Below, piece after piece: positions 41,388 through 54,667 of a stretch of DNA of 64,000 nucleotides. The stretch is from Struthio camelus (Eukaryota; Chordata; Aves; Struthioniformes; Struthionidae), in NCBI RefSeq assembly GCF_040807025.1, contig NC_090943.1:141074764-141138763 (forward strand), in the 5' to 3' direction. The notes beneath the pieces are model-generated. The model had not been told where the DNA came from, did no database searches, and was given only the letters and a program-made list of their open reading frames with translations. Within the stretch, counting starts at the first letter, position 1. The number at the start of each line of letters is the position of its first letter. The translations under genes and the position numbers were made by a program.

Positions 41388-41765
41388 TCAAAAATATCAA
41401 TAAAGCATTTCCCATTGACATACAGTAAAATACAGCATTACAGAAAAAAAACCCTGAAATTTTCACAACCATTCAAAATTCCAGAACAAGATGTTTTACA
41501 TTCATAAACAATAAACATACCAAAAAGAAAGAACTGTATTGCTAACTTCTGAATTGATCAGAAAAAGAAGAGTTCAGAAAACTGAACAGATGATTGTTTT
41601 TATAGACTTTTCAGTGTTGGCAATAATGTGTTTTATAAATCACAGTTTTAATAAACTATCTTAATACTTATCACGCTCCCATTGTACATCATTATCTATG
41701 GCAATAGTTAACAAATAACCACAATACAAAGTCCATAGATATTACAATAGCTGACAGTGTTCAGT

Positions 41766-41894
41766 TCAGTTTCTTACTGCTTCCAGAAGAGCAATTTCCT
41801 CCAATCCAACACAGTTAGGGTGGCTGGTTACAGAGCGGACATAGCAGTTCAGAAACCCCACCTCCTTTCCCAGCACGCTCTTCACCTCATAACT
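41766..41894 (-). CDS. SPIDR: SPIDR terminal coding exon, residues 391-432 and stop
   Basis: 129 nt including TGA (41768-41766). The product includes [19 protein letters not shown] and ends LLEAVRN. Acceptor TCACTACAG. It is followed by an AT-rich 3' UTR of roughly 400 nt. Confidence 0.9.
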   Translation of the reverse strand, partial: SYEVKSVLGKEVGFLNCYVRSVTSHPNCVGLEEIALLEAVRN

Positions 41895-42265
41895 CTGTAG
41901 TGATAAAAGCATGTTGATTAAAACAAACAGTCCTGTACATTCTGTTCTAAGCAGCATATAACTCAAAAGATACAAGGTGTAAGGTCCTCTTCCAAGAGAC
42001 TATTTTTTTTTTTAAATCCTCAAAAAGAAAATTGCATTAGAACTGCTGGAAAGAACATATTCGACTAGCGAATAAATTAGATTTTCAATTAGATCTTACT
42101 CCTGTTTAAAGTGGTGCTTTCTTGCAAGGCTCTTAAAAATGAATTGGTTAAAAAAGCTACTGCAATTCTGAACTCGGTTTAGCTGCAGCACAACCATTGT
42201 AAAGCATAAATTGCTTCCTTTACAAAGTTTTCTTACACTCGCAGGTTTTACATGTGGTAGGAATG

Positions 42266-42311
<46 letters not shown>

Positions 42312-45300
42312 CATGCTGAATATCATTTAGCAGATATCCATGATGTTAACTAACAGATCTACAAAAGGAAAAATTATTTCACAACGCATTTAACTCCGCC
42401 AGCTCTTTTTAACTGTGTGCTTTTTTAATGCTTTATCAAGTATTATTTATGATCATTTTAACCTCTATAGTTCCTTCTGTTTAATGATCTGATTGGCAGT
42501 TTTCCAGCGTGAGTAGTGGCGTAGTTGTAAAGACTGTATTGTGTGTGGAGAACAGGGATATAAGGGTTGGATGATCTCCCTAAGAAAGATGACAGGGCAC
42601 GCCAACAGAAGGACGGTAGGACTGGCTGTTGAAACCCTACTTGAAAGGGTATCTCAGATCAGAGTTTTACATGCATTTCTTTCATCAGTGGGACTTGCCC
42701 GGGACCACCCTCTGACCATTCCCACCTCTTTATCTGTGCTGGAGGCACGGCTTTACAGATACCTGATAACCAAACCAACTGCCTGATTCAAGGTATAAAC
42801 AAACAACCCAATTTTTTTCTAGATTATTTTTACCCAAGACCGGTTCTGCAATCCAATTCACAGTGCAGCTGCACAAATAGCTCTGTTGGTATAACTGAAG
42901 GGTTGCCACAGGGTAGGAACAAGTGGCCGGGGCAGTGGCTGCTAACACCAACCTCACTGCCAAAAGAAATGTCTACAAAACTACGTCCTAAAAAACTTAG
43001 CAGCATTGGCAAAAAAATACCACCTGAAGTGGTATTATTACTTGCGATTAATCTTTGTCGCCATGTGCTTTCTTTTTAAAAGCTGTTGGGAGATAAAAAC
43101 ACTTAAGTGGAAAAAGTTATCCTGTATTTCAAATAAATAGGAAAAAAAAGTATGTTTCTAAGGTGCCAGTCTGCTAGATATTAACATTATAACAACTGAA
43201 ACAGGAGAAAGAGGTTGTTTGAATTTTAATAACGGGCAAAAGAATGATATTTTGTCAATCTTTAACAAAAACAGACTGTAAAACCTAGCCAAGTTTAACA
43301 GCCATTAAAAGAGCACACATATTTTGGATATTTCTCATATCTCTTTGCTTAAAAGAAATATACGCCCTCCAGTATAAGATAAATAATTCACAGTTTCAGA
43401 GAAACCTTCCCACTTTAAATATTATCAATAAATCACATTAAAACCATGCAGCACACAATTGCAAACTGCTGAAAGACTGTATAATACAGGGAAAACAAAA
43501 TGACCCCCAACACGTCACCTAACTGAAGATGTTTAACTGGGATGATGAAATAAGAAGATGAGCTGGCCTTTGCTTCCTCCTATGTTCAAGGTGGGGGGGA
43601 AGAGATCTCCGGATCCTACCTGAACTAAATCCCTCTCTGAAGGTGCCACCTCCTTCTCCACTGACCATATGGCAGCCAATGACAGCCACGCACCTACCTG
43701 AAATGCCTCACTTACTTACTTACCTGCGATAAATCTGGGTCACTGTGCCAAATGTCAGGGTTCTTCTGATATCTCAGATTAAAGGAATAACTACTTGATG
43801 ATTACGTAAACTGTACTTTAGCACATGAATTCCTGGGGCTTCTATGTGTCTCACTTATATAGATCCCAATTAAAAAAACATAACCTTGCATGCATTTTGC
43901 AAATTTAGCTACTTCTAATACCTAGAGGTAATTTATGCCCTATTAGAAAGTAGTTTTGGTTTACAGGGTTTAGAAAAGCAGTCTGGAAAGCTGGGCATCC
44001 AGGACTACATCTTCGTTGTCTTTTGGATCAGACAGAAAACGGTAGGCCAGAAAATGGAGCACAGTCCAGCACAGCCCCCGCTGTAGCTCTGAACGTCCAT
44101 ATGACTATTTGCAGATAGCTCTGCAGGACCCCATCTGAGCTGAAGTTGTTTACACGCCCCACCTGCCTCATCCCTCTTTTCAAAAGGAGAGCGTCAGCCT
44201 GATGCTAGTGATGCGGCAGCAGAGCATCGGTGGGGGAAGGCGCGATCGCCTGTGCTGGGAGCTACACCAACTCATTGCTCTGGAACTCACTTCAAAGCCA
44301 ATCAAACCCCAGCTGGGCACAACAAAAAAAAAAATCATTTTTCCCAGTGAAATCTACAACTCCTAGTGGAGCACTGGAACAAGCTGCTTGGAAAGGCAGT
44401 AAAATCTCCACCTTTAGAGGTTTTCAAGACTGTGCTGGGCAAAGTCACGGCTGACCTGATCTTGTGGTGGCAATAGCCCAGTTGAGCAGTAGGTTGGACT
44501 AGATGGCCTCTAGGAGTCCCTTCCATTTCTATCATTCTAATATCTTCCCACTTGATTCACAACATCTCTAGTATTCTGCCTCTACACTATGTTGTGTAGT
44601 TTAAATTTCTTTCATCAACTTTAATTATACTTACCCCATCCTCAGTAGGGGAGGACATCAGTAGAGAAGAGATTGTCTGTTGTAACAGCTGCAATAAGAA
44701 AATTAACAAGAACTTATGTATGCAAAAACATTCTGTTTGCAGGTTAAAACAGTTGTGCTAAACAAACATTAATCATGTTAACATACAATGGTTCTGTTTC
44801 TCTGACCAAGAAAGCAGAAGAGAGATGACACAAAAAATGTTCAGAATGGGAGTCTAAAAATCCACATTCCTTTTAAGCTGTGGACACCAAAGTTCCCCAA
44901 GGGCTCATCCCAGCAAAGTCCTTCAGCGGGACTTGAGATGCGTTCAACATTTTGGAAGCCTCAGGGTGAACTCAATGACTGTACTATTTGAATAAGGACT
45001 GCAGAACTGGATTCTTAGTGCAACGAAGCCCAAGTCTAATATCAGATTAAATTATGGGATTCTTTTTTAAACTTTTAATTTTTCTTCTAACAAACAAACA
45101 GAGCTATTTATAAAAGTGGAGTTTACAGTACTTATGTGTCTATACATATCTAGCCTCATTATATCCAATACACCCAAACTCATCTTCTACCATACCTTTA
45201 CTTTTACTGTACTTTGAGATCGAGACGGACAACTCAAGAAGACTTCCAGTTGCATTTTCACAACTGGTGAAATTACAGCTTCAGAGCACTGGTTGCAATA

Positions 45301-48300
45301 CAGCAGTCCACTGAAACATGCAAACAATGATGGAAAAACACATGGAAAAGTTATCAATCAATCATAAAATTAACACACAAACAACTAACATCTGGTCTAT
45401 TCTGTAAAATGCTTTGCTGGTAGACCTGTAGTAGAAAAGTCTATGGTGGAGATTCAGTTAACAATAGCAAACAGAGTTATGTTGGCAAAGCTAAGTAACC
45501 TTCTTGGAAGACATAAGCTCTTCTAGCGAAAGGTATCTTCCTTCTGTAAGTTTTGACAAACATGGGGGAGGCTGCTGTTCACAGCCACCTCACCTAAGCA
45601 GATATGAATCTCATAACCTTCTAACTGTTATGGCGAAAAAAAAAAAGAAGCTATAGTATAGCTTTGGTCTAAATAACATATTGATTTAAGCCCTCATTCA
45701 GCAAACACTCAATATTTTCAGCACACACTTAAGCCATATGCATGAAATTAAGCACAGCAGTAAGTGCTTGTTGGACCTGAGGGCTTGAATGAATGATGTT
45801 GGTGCTAAGCTAATCTCCAAATAAAGCAAGAGAGTCCTTCAGAATATAGAAAAAAACTATGAACTAAACTACTTTGTATACACGCATACACTCGTATTTT
45901 TTTGAGTGACAGAATAATACAGGACAACCTTATTCAGCTTTTCAGCTCCCCCCAGCCCCCCCGCCCTCCTCGAGGTTGTACATAACAAAGCAAACGCAGT
46001 AAAGCTTTTCTTACTTAGGAAAATGTTATTTATTTGAAAGTGATCAAACATTACCCTACTTCTCCTTAAACTTTTTGTAAGCTTTTCCAGTACAAAGAAC
46101 CCTCTTTCCTGCTTTTTACACTCTGCCTGCCCTCTCACCACCAGGTTTTTATCCCACCAGGTATCTCACACGATGCAAAAGCAAGCTGGCTAAGTAGCTA
46201 AGAGGACACTTCCCACGAACATGCCCGAGTGATGTGGGCTTGGCATTTCAGGTGACAACAGGTTCTGTAAGATCAGTATTCACATTTGTGACACTCATAT
46301 TTCCAGAATTATTTTACATTATTTTTAGAAAGGTTACAAATTTAATAGGTTTGAATGCATCTCTTTTGCAGTTACGTAAACTATAGCAAGGATCACAGAT
46401 CAATTTAAAAAAGGAGGTGAATGAGTGGTATACCTGGTAACAATGTAGGGCAGAACACTTGAAACTACTTGAAACTACTGTTCAAGAAGCTTAAAATCAG
46501 CCCTGTGAGTTATATGGCGTGTTCAATAAAATTACTATTGTAATGCAGTGGGCTAAGAAATCTTTTTAAGCACTAATTCAGGATTGGCTTGCAAAATTGT
46601 GATTACTGCAAATTCAAACCATTTCATATCTACTTGTATCTTTCTTAATAAATTAATCTAACCTTGCTGGCTTTATCAGTCCATCAGCAATAAAAATACT
46701 ACGTCTCAGTGCTAGGAAGGAACAAAGTGCAGCCTGTGCCTGCAGGAATGATTGCATCACCTATTGCTGTTATGGCTACATCTGCAAAACACCTGGAATT
46801 TTAAGGAGCATACTGACTCTTACCTGTCCTGGGGATAAAGTTCCAATTTTCCATTGCCACATCTGTCACATGTAGGCCAGGAGAAAGCAGTGCTCTCATT
46901 AACCCCAACAACAGTGCCTAAAAAAAAAAACCACCTTATAAAATACTAAACGTAAGCTAGCAGACTTCTGCCTTCACAGCAAGCTTGATCTTTTCTGACT
47001 CTCGTCTTAAGAATAAGACTCCTTCTTTCATGGCACCACAGTAAGAATCAACTTCTCCAACAACCTCACTCTTTTTCTTCTTCCTCCCTCCGAAAAGGAA
47101 TGTCATCGCGGCACAATGCATAAACCATCTAAAAGTATCAGAAGATGCATATTTGAAAATCAAACTTCCAGCAGGTTCAGTAATTCTGGTTTGGGATTTT
47201 TTTTTTGCTTTGGTGTGGTTTTTCTCAGACAGGACCTCTGACATTTCCTTGGCAAGAAACACTTATAAAAGCCATCAGGTCAGATAGCTTGGTATCGATA
47301 TTTAGGAAACACAGGACAATCAGAAGACACAAGCCTTTTCAGAAACAGTGATGCCAGTTAAATTCCATTAACAATGGAGTTATTCTTCATTTATACTGAT
47401 TTAACAGAGATTAGATCTGGCCCACAGATTTCAGTCTGTGCCTAAGAAGGGAATGCCAAAGATACTTTGGACTAATACAAAGGGCCTTGCTAGTTCTGGC
47501 GAGAAAAATATATTCGGAGTTTTATAAGAAGCCAATAAAAAGTGTATAATGTGTTATAGTAACGATATGCTGGAGTAATTAGCATTACTTATGGAGAAAA
47601 CATAAGCATTTTCAATTATACGAGGTGGATCTCCTGGAAAAACAAAACTGCAAGAGACTCCTCAGTCTGGTACTTCAGAAGTACAGGGAGCAAGAATCCC
47701 AGAGTTTTATCATACATTAAATAAAATAAAGCCTTGGAGTCTAGAGATCATTTATACTGACTGTAAAACAGGGTGGTAAATCCTTACTTTCCCGACTCAC
47801 CTAAGACAAGGACTGGCAGAAAGGAGGGAAAGACATGTCAGAAAGGAGGGAGAGACATATGACAACAAAATCTTCATTTTCTTTGCAAATTCAAAGGACA
47901 TCAAGTCTGAAGATCAGGAAAGCTATTTCTCAGATAGAACATCTATGACCCAATTTCTATGCATATAACAGAAGAACATGGACTACACTGACAGAATAAG
48001 CAGGCCTGGGTATTTTAGAGGGAACCCTTGGAACGTTACAGCAATAACTTTTCTTCAGCTTTTGTGATAAACTAGGAGTTTCGATCAGCTACTACAATGT
48101 AGGACACTTCCTGCCACAGCACAGACGTGTTTCCTCTGTTCATGAAAAACTACCAAAACTACCAAATTAGCTTGCTGAATAGGTTTCTTTTTTTCACAGC
48201 AATTTCACTTTTTCATTTTAACATAACTTTTTTAGATAGATCTTTCTTCCCTCTAAGCCTTTTCAGTCCGCCCACAAATTTTGTACTACGTTGCAGCTGC

Positions 48301-51300
48301 AGGATGCCAGGGCACAAGCAACACAAATACATTGGAAGAAAATGAATCAGGATCAAACTGACTACACTGTGTACAGTGCAAAGGTTTATTTTGATGACAG
48401 TGTAGAGTCCCCTTGTGGAACCACAGAAGATCACTGAAGTCTGAACAAATTCAACTCAGGGCAGCAACAGATCAAATAATCCAGTGATAGCCATTTGCAT
48501 CCTGCACGCAAAGCGATTTCTCGAGCTAAAACTGCTCAACTGCTGCACGCCTTTGTCAAATCTTCAGATTTTCCTTTACTTTCAGAGACCTTTCAGATAT
48601 TCTCCTGAGATCCTTCTGTTAAATGGGAACATATACCCGTAAGTTGATTTTCACATCTACTCTACATTTTTCTGTGTTGTGGTGGACACCTTCAAGAAGA
48701 GGCTGATCAATCAAGACAGATCTGGAAAAAGAGATCTCTGGTGAGGAATGCAAAGGAGAGTCGAGGATTAAAAGTAATGCTCTGGTTGAAGGATCAAAAA
48801 ATGAATAGCTATATATATTTTTTTCCAATCAGTTACCCTGATTAATGAATAGAGAGGGAAAAAGTTCAGTTAAAAACTGAGACTTAGGTAAGATAACGAA
48901 TCCCATTTTGTTCAGCTTGTTAAAAGGACAACTGAAAAAAAAAATGAGTGAGGGCTGAAATATGAACACATCCAATATCAAAATGCAATCACCAGATTCG
49001 AGTCCTATACCACAAAAATATCATTAATCAAGTAATATTCCCACACCGCGTATGTGGCATGAACTACCTACAATTTGTTCAACAGAACAGTTAAGAGGAA
49101 AAGCAGTTCTACGCAGCGAAAGACTGCAAGAGCTGGGACTGTTCAGCCTGGAGAAGAGAAGACTGAGAGGGGATCTCATCAACGTGTACAAGTATCTGAA
49201 GGGGGAGTGTCAAGAGGATGAGGCCAGTCTCTTCTCCGTGGTGCCCAGCGACAGGACAAGAGGCAACGGGCACAAACTGAACCGCAGGAAGTTCCGTCTG
49301 AACCTGAGGAAAAACTTCTTTCCTGTGAGGGTGAGTGAGCAGTGGAAGAGGTTGCCCAGAGAGGTAGTGGAGTCTCCTTCGCTGGAGATATTCAAAACCC
49401 GCCTGGACGTGATCCTGAGAAATATGCTTTAGAGGACCCTGCTTGAGCAGGGAGGTTGGACCGGATGATCTCCAGAGGTCCCTTCCAACCTCAACCATTC
49501 CGCGATTCTGTGATTCTGTGAACTGACAACATTTAAGTCATCCTGACCACTGTTATACAGGAAAAAGAGGTCAGACATTACTTTGCAATGTACAACAATG
49601 AGAAAATGAATCTCTGTTGACCCTAAGCTTACAGCTGAGAGTGACAGACCCATCTTTAAAAGAAGAATAAACTTTCCAGTAGTAAGCAACCTCAGGTTTT
49701 CACTCATCTGCTGAAGAGCAATATACTGTCCATCGTAGAGCTGATATGATTGAGCCTCTCTGAAATAAAGATTTCTGACCGACTCAGTGGATCTGTTTGG
49801 ATTGCAACATTGTCCTTTTGAGGAGGGAGGAAGAATCTGACCAAGCACGACTGGAAGACTTCATTGGCAGAACACTAATAAAAATAATTAAAGACAAGTG
49901 GCAGCAAGGAACATTCCACTTACATAGAAACAAAAAATTATTCCCAGTGAGAGAGGTTAAGCCCTGGAACAGCTTGCCCAGAGAAGCTGTGGGATCCTAG
50001 GAGACATTCAAAATGTGACTGGACCAAGGCCCTGAGCATCCTGATGCAACTCTGTAGTCGGCCGAGCTTTGAGCAGGAGTTTGAACGAGATGAACTCCCA
50101 AAGTTCCCTACAAACAAAGTTATTCTAGCATTCTATTTATATACCTGATAAACTCTTTCCTAAACTTCCCTTCCAAAGAATGACTAGTCTGCCTAAACCT
50201 GGCAGGCAGTATGGTCTGTGCCCTCACCTCCACCAAACTTGGCTTTCGTGGAGGTGCTGATGCTCTGATTAATTGCTGTATCCTTGGATGGGGAGTTGAA
50301 TGACCACCTACATTTTTCACTGACTAACAAGATGTTTTTCCAGGGCGGCTTCACTATGAAGGCACAATGCCAAATCCCCGAGCGCCTGGAGGAGGAGCAA
50401 TGACAGGAAAAGAACAGGCAGAAGCAATACTTCAGGAAGAGGGAGAGTCTTTGCAGCACCTTTGGGTGTTGTTAGGTGAGAAGAGGCCTACGTACAGTGT
50501 ACGTAGGTGACCAAAAGTACAGGAAGTGAAAGGAGGGCACAAAGAAATAGAACAAACATTGGAACAAAGTACAGACTGCTTCTCACTGAACGCCCTATTA
50601 ACAACTCTTGAGTTTTTCTAGAAGAGATTGAGATGGTGAGGGAATTTCACAGAAGATATTTTTTCCCGCATGAATTACTCCTTTGGATACATATATTCCC
50701 ACCAACAAAGTAGGGCTAAAGCTGTTAACTTTGCTTCTTCATTAGAAAGATGTAAACACTAACTAGCCAAATTTCAAAATAGTGAATATCTACCATAAAT
50801 GCTATTAAACAATTTTAGTTACAATAGCGCACACACAAAAAGAAAGTGCAGTTTATCCTCTGTACGTAGAGCTAGCATAGGTATGAAAAAAGGTATTTTA
50901 TATTCTACATCAATACAAAAGTGTGGGAACATACTGATAACAGCTACCCTCAACAAATTTCAGATTAAGCTAGCCAAACACGAGGTTGCAGGATTAAGGC
51001 TGTCACTCTTCCATACGCAATGAAGAACGAGGAAAGCCTGACACCTCTAAGGCATGTAAAGGAAAGGCTTGTTTACACAAGGAATCACAAAGTTGTATTT
51101 TCTTTGCTTTATGGGAAAAAGAAAGGACAGAGAAATATTTTGCTTTATCCTACTATATACACTGTTACCTGAGCAAAAGAAGAAAATCACTTCTTGTACT
51201 TGGTATATAAAAAGTAAGAGCAGGCAAGTGATAACTGTTGGCATAACTATTGGAGAGGCTGAGGAAAAAAAAGCCAAAAAGTATTTCATAACTGGTAATA

Positions 51301-54300
51301 AAAATACCTTTCAAGAAACTCACAATATTGATGTGAGATGTGCATAATGACCAAGACTTAGAGTGAAGCGCCTGTAGTTGTGTTCGTTTTTCATTATGCA
51401 ATGAAAGTTCAAGATCTGTTAGTACAATGTGCTCGTACATTAATCACAGAGACATTGCTAACTGGTGGCTCTACCAAAACAGTAGGTATTTTTAGTAAGG
51501 GTTCTGAATCTTTTTAGTATATTGCTTTAGATCTGGAAGGATTCATTACTACCCTTTGTAGTCATTATTTGCTATCATTTGCTATAATTTCAAATGTTTA
51601 AGTGAATATGTGAAGGTGCAAATGTGAATTAGCATCAAGAAATTTTCTGAAAGGATTACTAGAATCTTAAGAATTAAATTAAGAAAGGAAATTGTCTTTA
51701 AAAGGCAAGATTTACTGGGCTTTTAGTAATTTTTCCTTACAGGCACTCCACGACTGAGAGGTTTAAGAGGCTGACCGGGCAAAGTACCGGAACATACACT
51801 GTAGGAAATGTTTCTGCATGATTAGGAGAAGTTAGAAAATACATTGTTAAGAAATGTTTCTTTATGGTTAGCGGTAGGACTGAGGCATTAGACAAAGCAG
51901 TGATCCAAAGTGGCTAGTAAGCAAGTATTGGCCAAGTCATGCTAGATGTCTATGCTGAAACATTAAGTTACCCTATTTCAGCAAAGCTTCAGGGAAAGCA
52001 GAAGCTAACCCCTACCATTCAGAATCTGGCTTACACACGTGCCTAAAAAACATTCGTATACCTTAGTGTTGCCAATACCACGAAGGCTGGTGTGAACAGA
52101 AGGCTCCTGAAAGAAGACTGTGCAGGAAAGAATATAATAAAATAGATTGTACATCAAACATTTATTCTAGGGTATCAGTGACTGGGAGTTGCAGCCGGGC
52201 AGAGCCTGGCCAATAAAAGACAAACAGAGCCCACAAAGAGGTATAAAAACTTAAATATCCTAATGACCTACAGCAGTAATGCTTTTTTATCCCTGTACAC
52301 CGTTTGTGCAAGAAATCAATATGAGGACCTGAAAGATTAAAGTGAACACAAATAATTAACCCCATTCATTTCAGAAAAGGCCACACAAACCTCTTACAGT
52401 ACAGATGGAATTGGCCTGTGTTGTAGAATCCAGCTCATCGAGTTTGACAGGGCCAGTCAGCTCACTGAGGTCAGCACCGGCAGCCGAGTACAAAAGAGGC
52501 TTTTGTAATAAGAGAACAGTACGTTCAACACAAATAATCCTACCTGCCAACAAAGACATTTCAATTCAGTACAGTAACAAGGAAAAAGGTGACCATGTTA
52601 ATTGTCATGGCCAATACAGACAATGATCTCTGCCAGTTACTAAACAGATGGACAGATTCTGTCAGGCTTTCCCCACAACAACATATTTTGCTTTCAGTGA
52701 CACACGCATCACACTCCTGTTACGCTTTGTGATTCCTGGGGAAACAGATTTAAAAAAAAAAATTTAACATGGCAAAAGAGAACCGGATTCCATTCACAGC
52801 AGCCTGTAACAGATTCCCTGGAAACTTGCCGTTACTGTCTCTTCCTTAGGAATCAGTGAGAAGGTGCATGCAAAACTTTATTCTCCAAAGGAGAGATTTT
52901 TTGCCCAGTTTGCGTGAAACGAGTGTACGACCTCTGCTAGTAAAGGAAAACAGAGAGGTTAACAGATGTAGTAACAGCACACACAGCCATTTACACAGTT
53001 TAGTGCTTCCAATCCACTTACATTTGCCAAGTGACTGAAGGCTACTGACTTCAGATGTGAATGACACATGCTTGCACCAAATAAAACCATAGGTGAGCAA
53101 CTACAGAATGAATGGAGAGTAAACTATCTTCTTTATGATCTGTATACTGGTAAAGGCTCCTTTTAGAGGGACTAAAGTTCAATAAATCAAGTTTCTGCAA
53201 GAATGTAAAAACTAATGAAACAAAGTTTCCTAATATCTTTGAGTCTTCTATCAGCTATCACATTTGATTGACTTTGGTCATTAAATTCAAAAGTCACCAG
53301 GGAAGACAGACAGACAGACATATTGGTGGACATACAGTAAGATCAATTTGAAAAAACAAAAAAGAAACCAGAAACTTATAGGAAAACCTACAGTTACAAC
53401 CCCCTTCAAATTTCTCATCCAAAACTTGCCGTGTTCCATCTTCACCTGAGAATGAAGGTGAAGGATGTTATTTCAGCTTGATTCCAACCACTTCCAAGCC
53501 ACAAATAAAGCTTACCGTTTCCCCACAGCGCATCCCTGAAGAAGACGAGGCGCGAGGCGACAGCGAGGGCTTCTGTTACCTCCGTGCTGAGAACACACGA
53601 TGCAGCAACTGACACAGCAGCAACTTTTGGAACTATATGAACCTCACTTTGCAACGTGAAGTCAGTCACAAACAGCCAAATCTCCCTTTGATTTATAGGA
53701 ACACTGCATTTTGTCTATGGTTTCCAAAAAAAAAGATGCAAAATTGGAATACAGTCATCAATTTTTAGACGAATGAAAGGCTACAATAATATTTTCTGAG
53801 CAACCAATAAAGCTGACATAATCTACTACATTTAGGGTTTGTACGGAAAAATGAACCAAGGCTTTACTGGATTTTTTTTTTTTCCTGAATGCAGATATAG
53901 ACTAACATCTTCTACCTTAAATTAACTTTCTGAGGTTGGGATCTTGGCTTTACCTTAAACAACTATCATGTCTTCCTATAACTCACTTTGACTGTACTTG
54001 GGATTTGAAAATATATTTTATAAAAACTTAATGGTCTGTTTTTATGAACAAAGACTTAAATAATTTTTGCCTTAAAAAAAGAAAGGCTAAGAGTACTACT
54101 ACTTTCATTTCATTTTTTACATTTCTATGTAAGCACATTTTCCACGTATCGTTATGTGATTCTCATGAGCACCATTCCTGGGCTAAAAGCTACTGTAAAT
54201 TACAAAGCTGGATGTTTTTCTTTCTGTTGAACAAACACAAATTCTTGAACGATACACAGAAATAGGAAAGCAGATGACTCATCAGTAAGACACACAGGAA

Positions 54301-54633
54301 TGCACCATGACAGTAAAAGTTTCCTGCCTGTTTAAGATAGGTATAAAAAGATTCTGGTATGGCTAAAACAAGTTATATCAAAACAAACGATGTCACAACC
54401 AACATACCTACGTTTTAGGTCAGGCTTCAATATCTGCAAACAACTAAAAAATACTAAATCACTAGTTTTCAAAAAAATTTCATATTATGATGAGAATGAG
54501 ACAGATGATTAGACAAACATTATATACATATCAAGGCTTATTCCAGAGTCTCTAACAAAATCAGACGGGTTACAATTTGACTATCCATGCTTTTCTTCTT
54601 TTTTTTAAAAACAAACTTTTATAATCTCTCTCT

Positions 54634-54667
<34 letters not shown>

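Larger units (their letters stand above)
41895..44634 (-). other. Last SPIDR intron, 2.7 kb
   Basis: It contains the AT microsatellite, the candidate cassette exon and the CR1 fragment at 44340-44541. The span 42530-42800 has an open + frame without supporting signals. Confidence 0.65.
46918..52390 (-). other. SPIDR intron, 5.5 kb
   Basis: The longest SPIDR intron here. It holds two CR1 copies (49112-49521 and about 49830-50140), both opposite in orientation to SPIDR, and a 22-bp tandem duplication at 47817-47860. The rest shows no nameable feature. Confidence 0.7.

Noticed and set aside
42541-42786. 81-codon open frame on the + strand
   Set aside because: No splice or promoter signals, no recognisable similarity, and it lies inside the last SPIDR intron.
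53516-53685. Alternative acceptor ATCAAAG|GG for the SPIDR exon ending at 53516
   Set aside because: It is phase-compatible, but the longer form beginning after AAATGCAG adds a continuous VPINQR segment and has a normal CAG acceptor.
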